The position numbers and the translations under genes were made by a program. Below are positions 6,108 through 6,142 of a stretch of DNA of 6,142 bases, in pieces; positions within the stretch are counted from its first letter, which is position 1; each line of letters starts with the position of its first letter. Below the pieces are notes generated by a model. It ran no database searches. It saw only the letters and a program-made list of their open reading frames with translations, and was not told where the DNA came from. Source of the stretch: Actinomycetota bacterium (GTDB lineage: Bacteria; Actinomycetota; Actinomycetes; Nanopelagicales; Nanopelagicaceae); assembly GCA_009706135.1 (NCBI GenBank), contig WLRX01000058.1:1-6142 (forward strand). The letters are read 5' to 3'.

Positions 6108-6142
6108 CCATCAGGTGGGTATTTAAAAATTTGAGCGTGAAC

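Noticed and set aside
1..6142. Possible novel defence, mobile or biosynthetic system
   Set aside because: All identifiable genes belong to a conserved actinobacterial core block. There are no repeats of mobile elements, integrase, toxin-antitoxin pair or CRISPR-like spacing.

Overview
This window looks like a piece of a streamlined, moderate-to-low-GC actinobacterial chromosome. Every convincing gene is on the minus strand, so transcription runs from high to low coordinates. In that direction the order is rpmE (ribosomal protein L31), prfA (RF1), prmC, a divergent Sua5/YrdC-family gene, glyA, a WecA/TagO-like glycosyltransferase, an AtpI-like gene and a small AtpZ-like gene. From memory, this matches the actinobacterial block rho-rpmE-prfA-prmC-sua5-(glyA)-rfe-atpI-atpB, as in Mycobacterium (Rv1297 to Rv1304) and with glyA in other lineages. 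The AT-leaning base composition and very tight packing suggest a freshwater-type lineage such as the acI/Nanopelagicales group. That placement is inference and was not tested with a marker tree.

Layout, in transcription order. From 6142 to 6032 lies the 5' leader of rpmE, which ends in a two-part hairpin just before the ribosome binding site and is a candidate ribosomal-protein leader RNA. rpmE (6031-5825) is followed by a strong intrinsic terminator (about 5771-5817). prfA begins after that with a very good Shine-Dalgarno sequence. The next six genes are spaced as one operon: 8 bp (prfA/prmC), a 4-bp ATGA overlap (prmC/sua5-like), 18 bp (sua5-like/glyA), 9 bp (glyA/wecA-like), an 8-bp overlap (wecA-like/atpI), and 35 bp (atpI/atpZ-like). 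The last 110 bp (110 to 1) contain no gene I can support. By synteny atpB should begin just beyond the window edge.

How the genes fit together. The first part serves translation: L31 is a ribosomal protein, RF1 ends translation at UAA and UAG, PrmC methylates the RF1 GGQ glutamine, and the Sua5 family makes the precursor of the t6A tRNA modification. GlyA supplies glycine and one-carbon units. The WecA-like enzyme starts a lipid-linked envelope polymer on polyprenyl phosphate. The last two small membrane proteins are assembly and ion-handling factors that precede the F1Fo ATP synthase operon.

Most of the window is ordinary conserved core. The observations most worth checking are: (1) the Sua5/YrdC-family protein keeps the fold signature but has lost almost every recognised active-site motif; (2) the structured rpmE leader; (3) an in-phase A AAA AAG slippery heptamer near the end of the wecA-like gene; and (4) the terminator that separates rpmE from the prfA operon. 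I see no mobile element, CRISPR array, tRNA, rRNA or novel multi-gene system.
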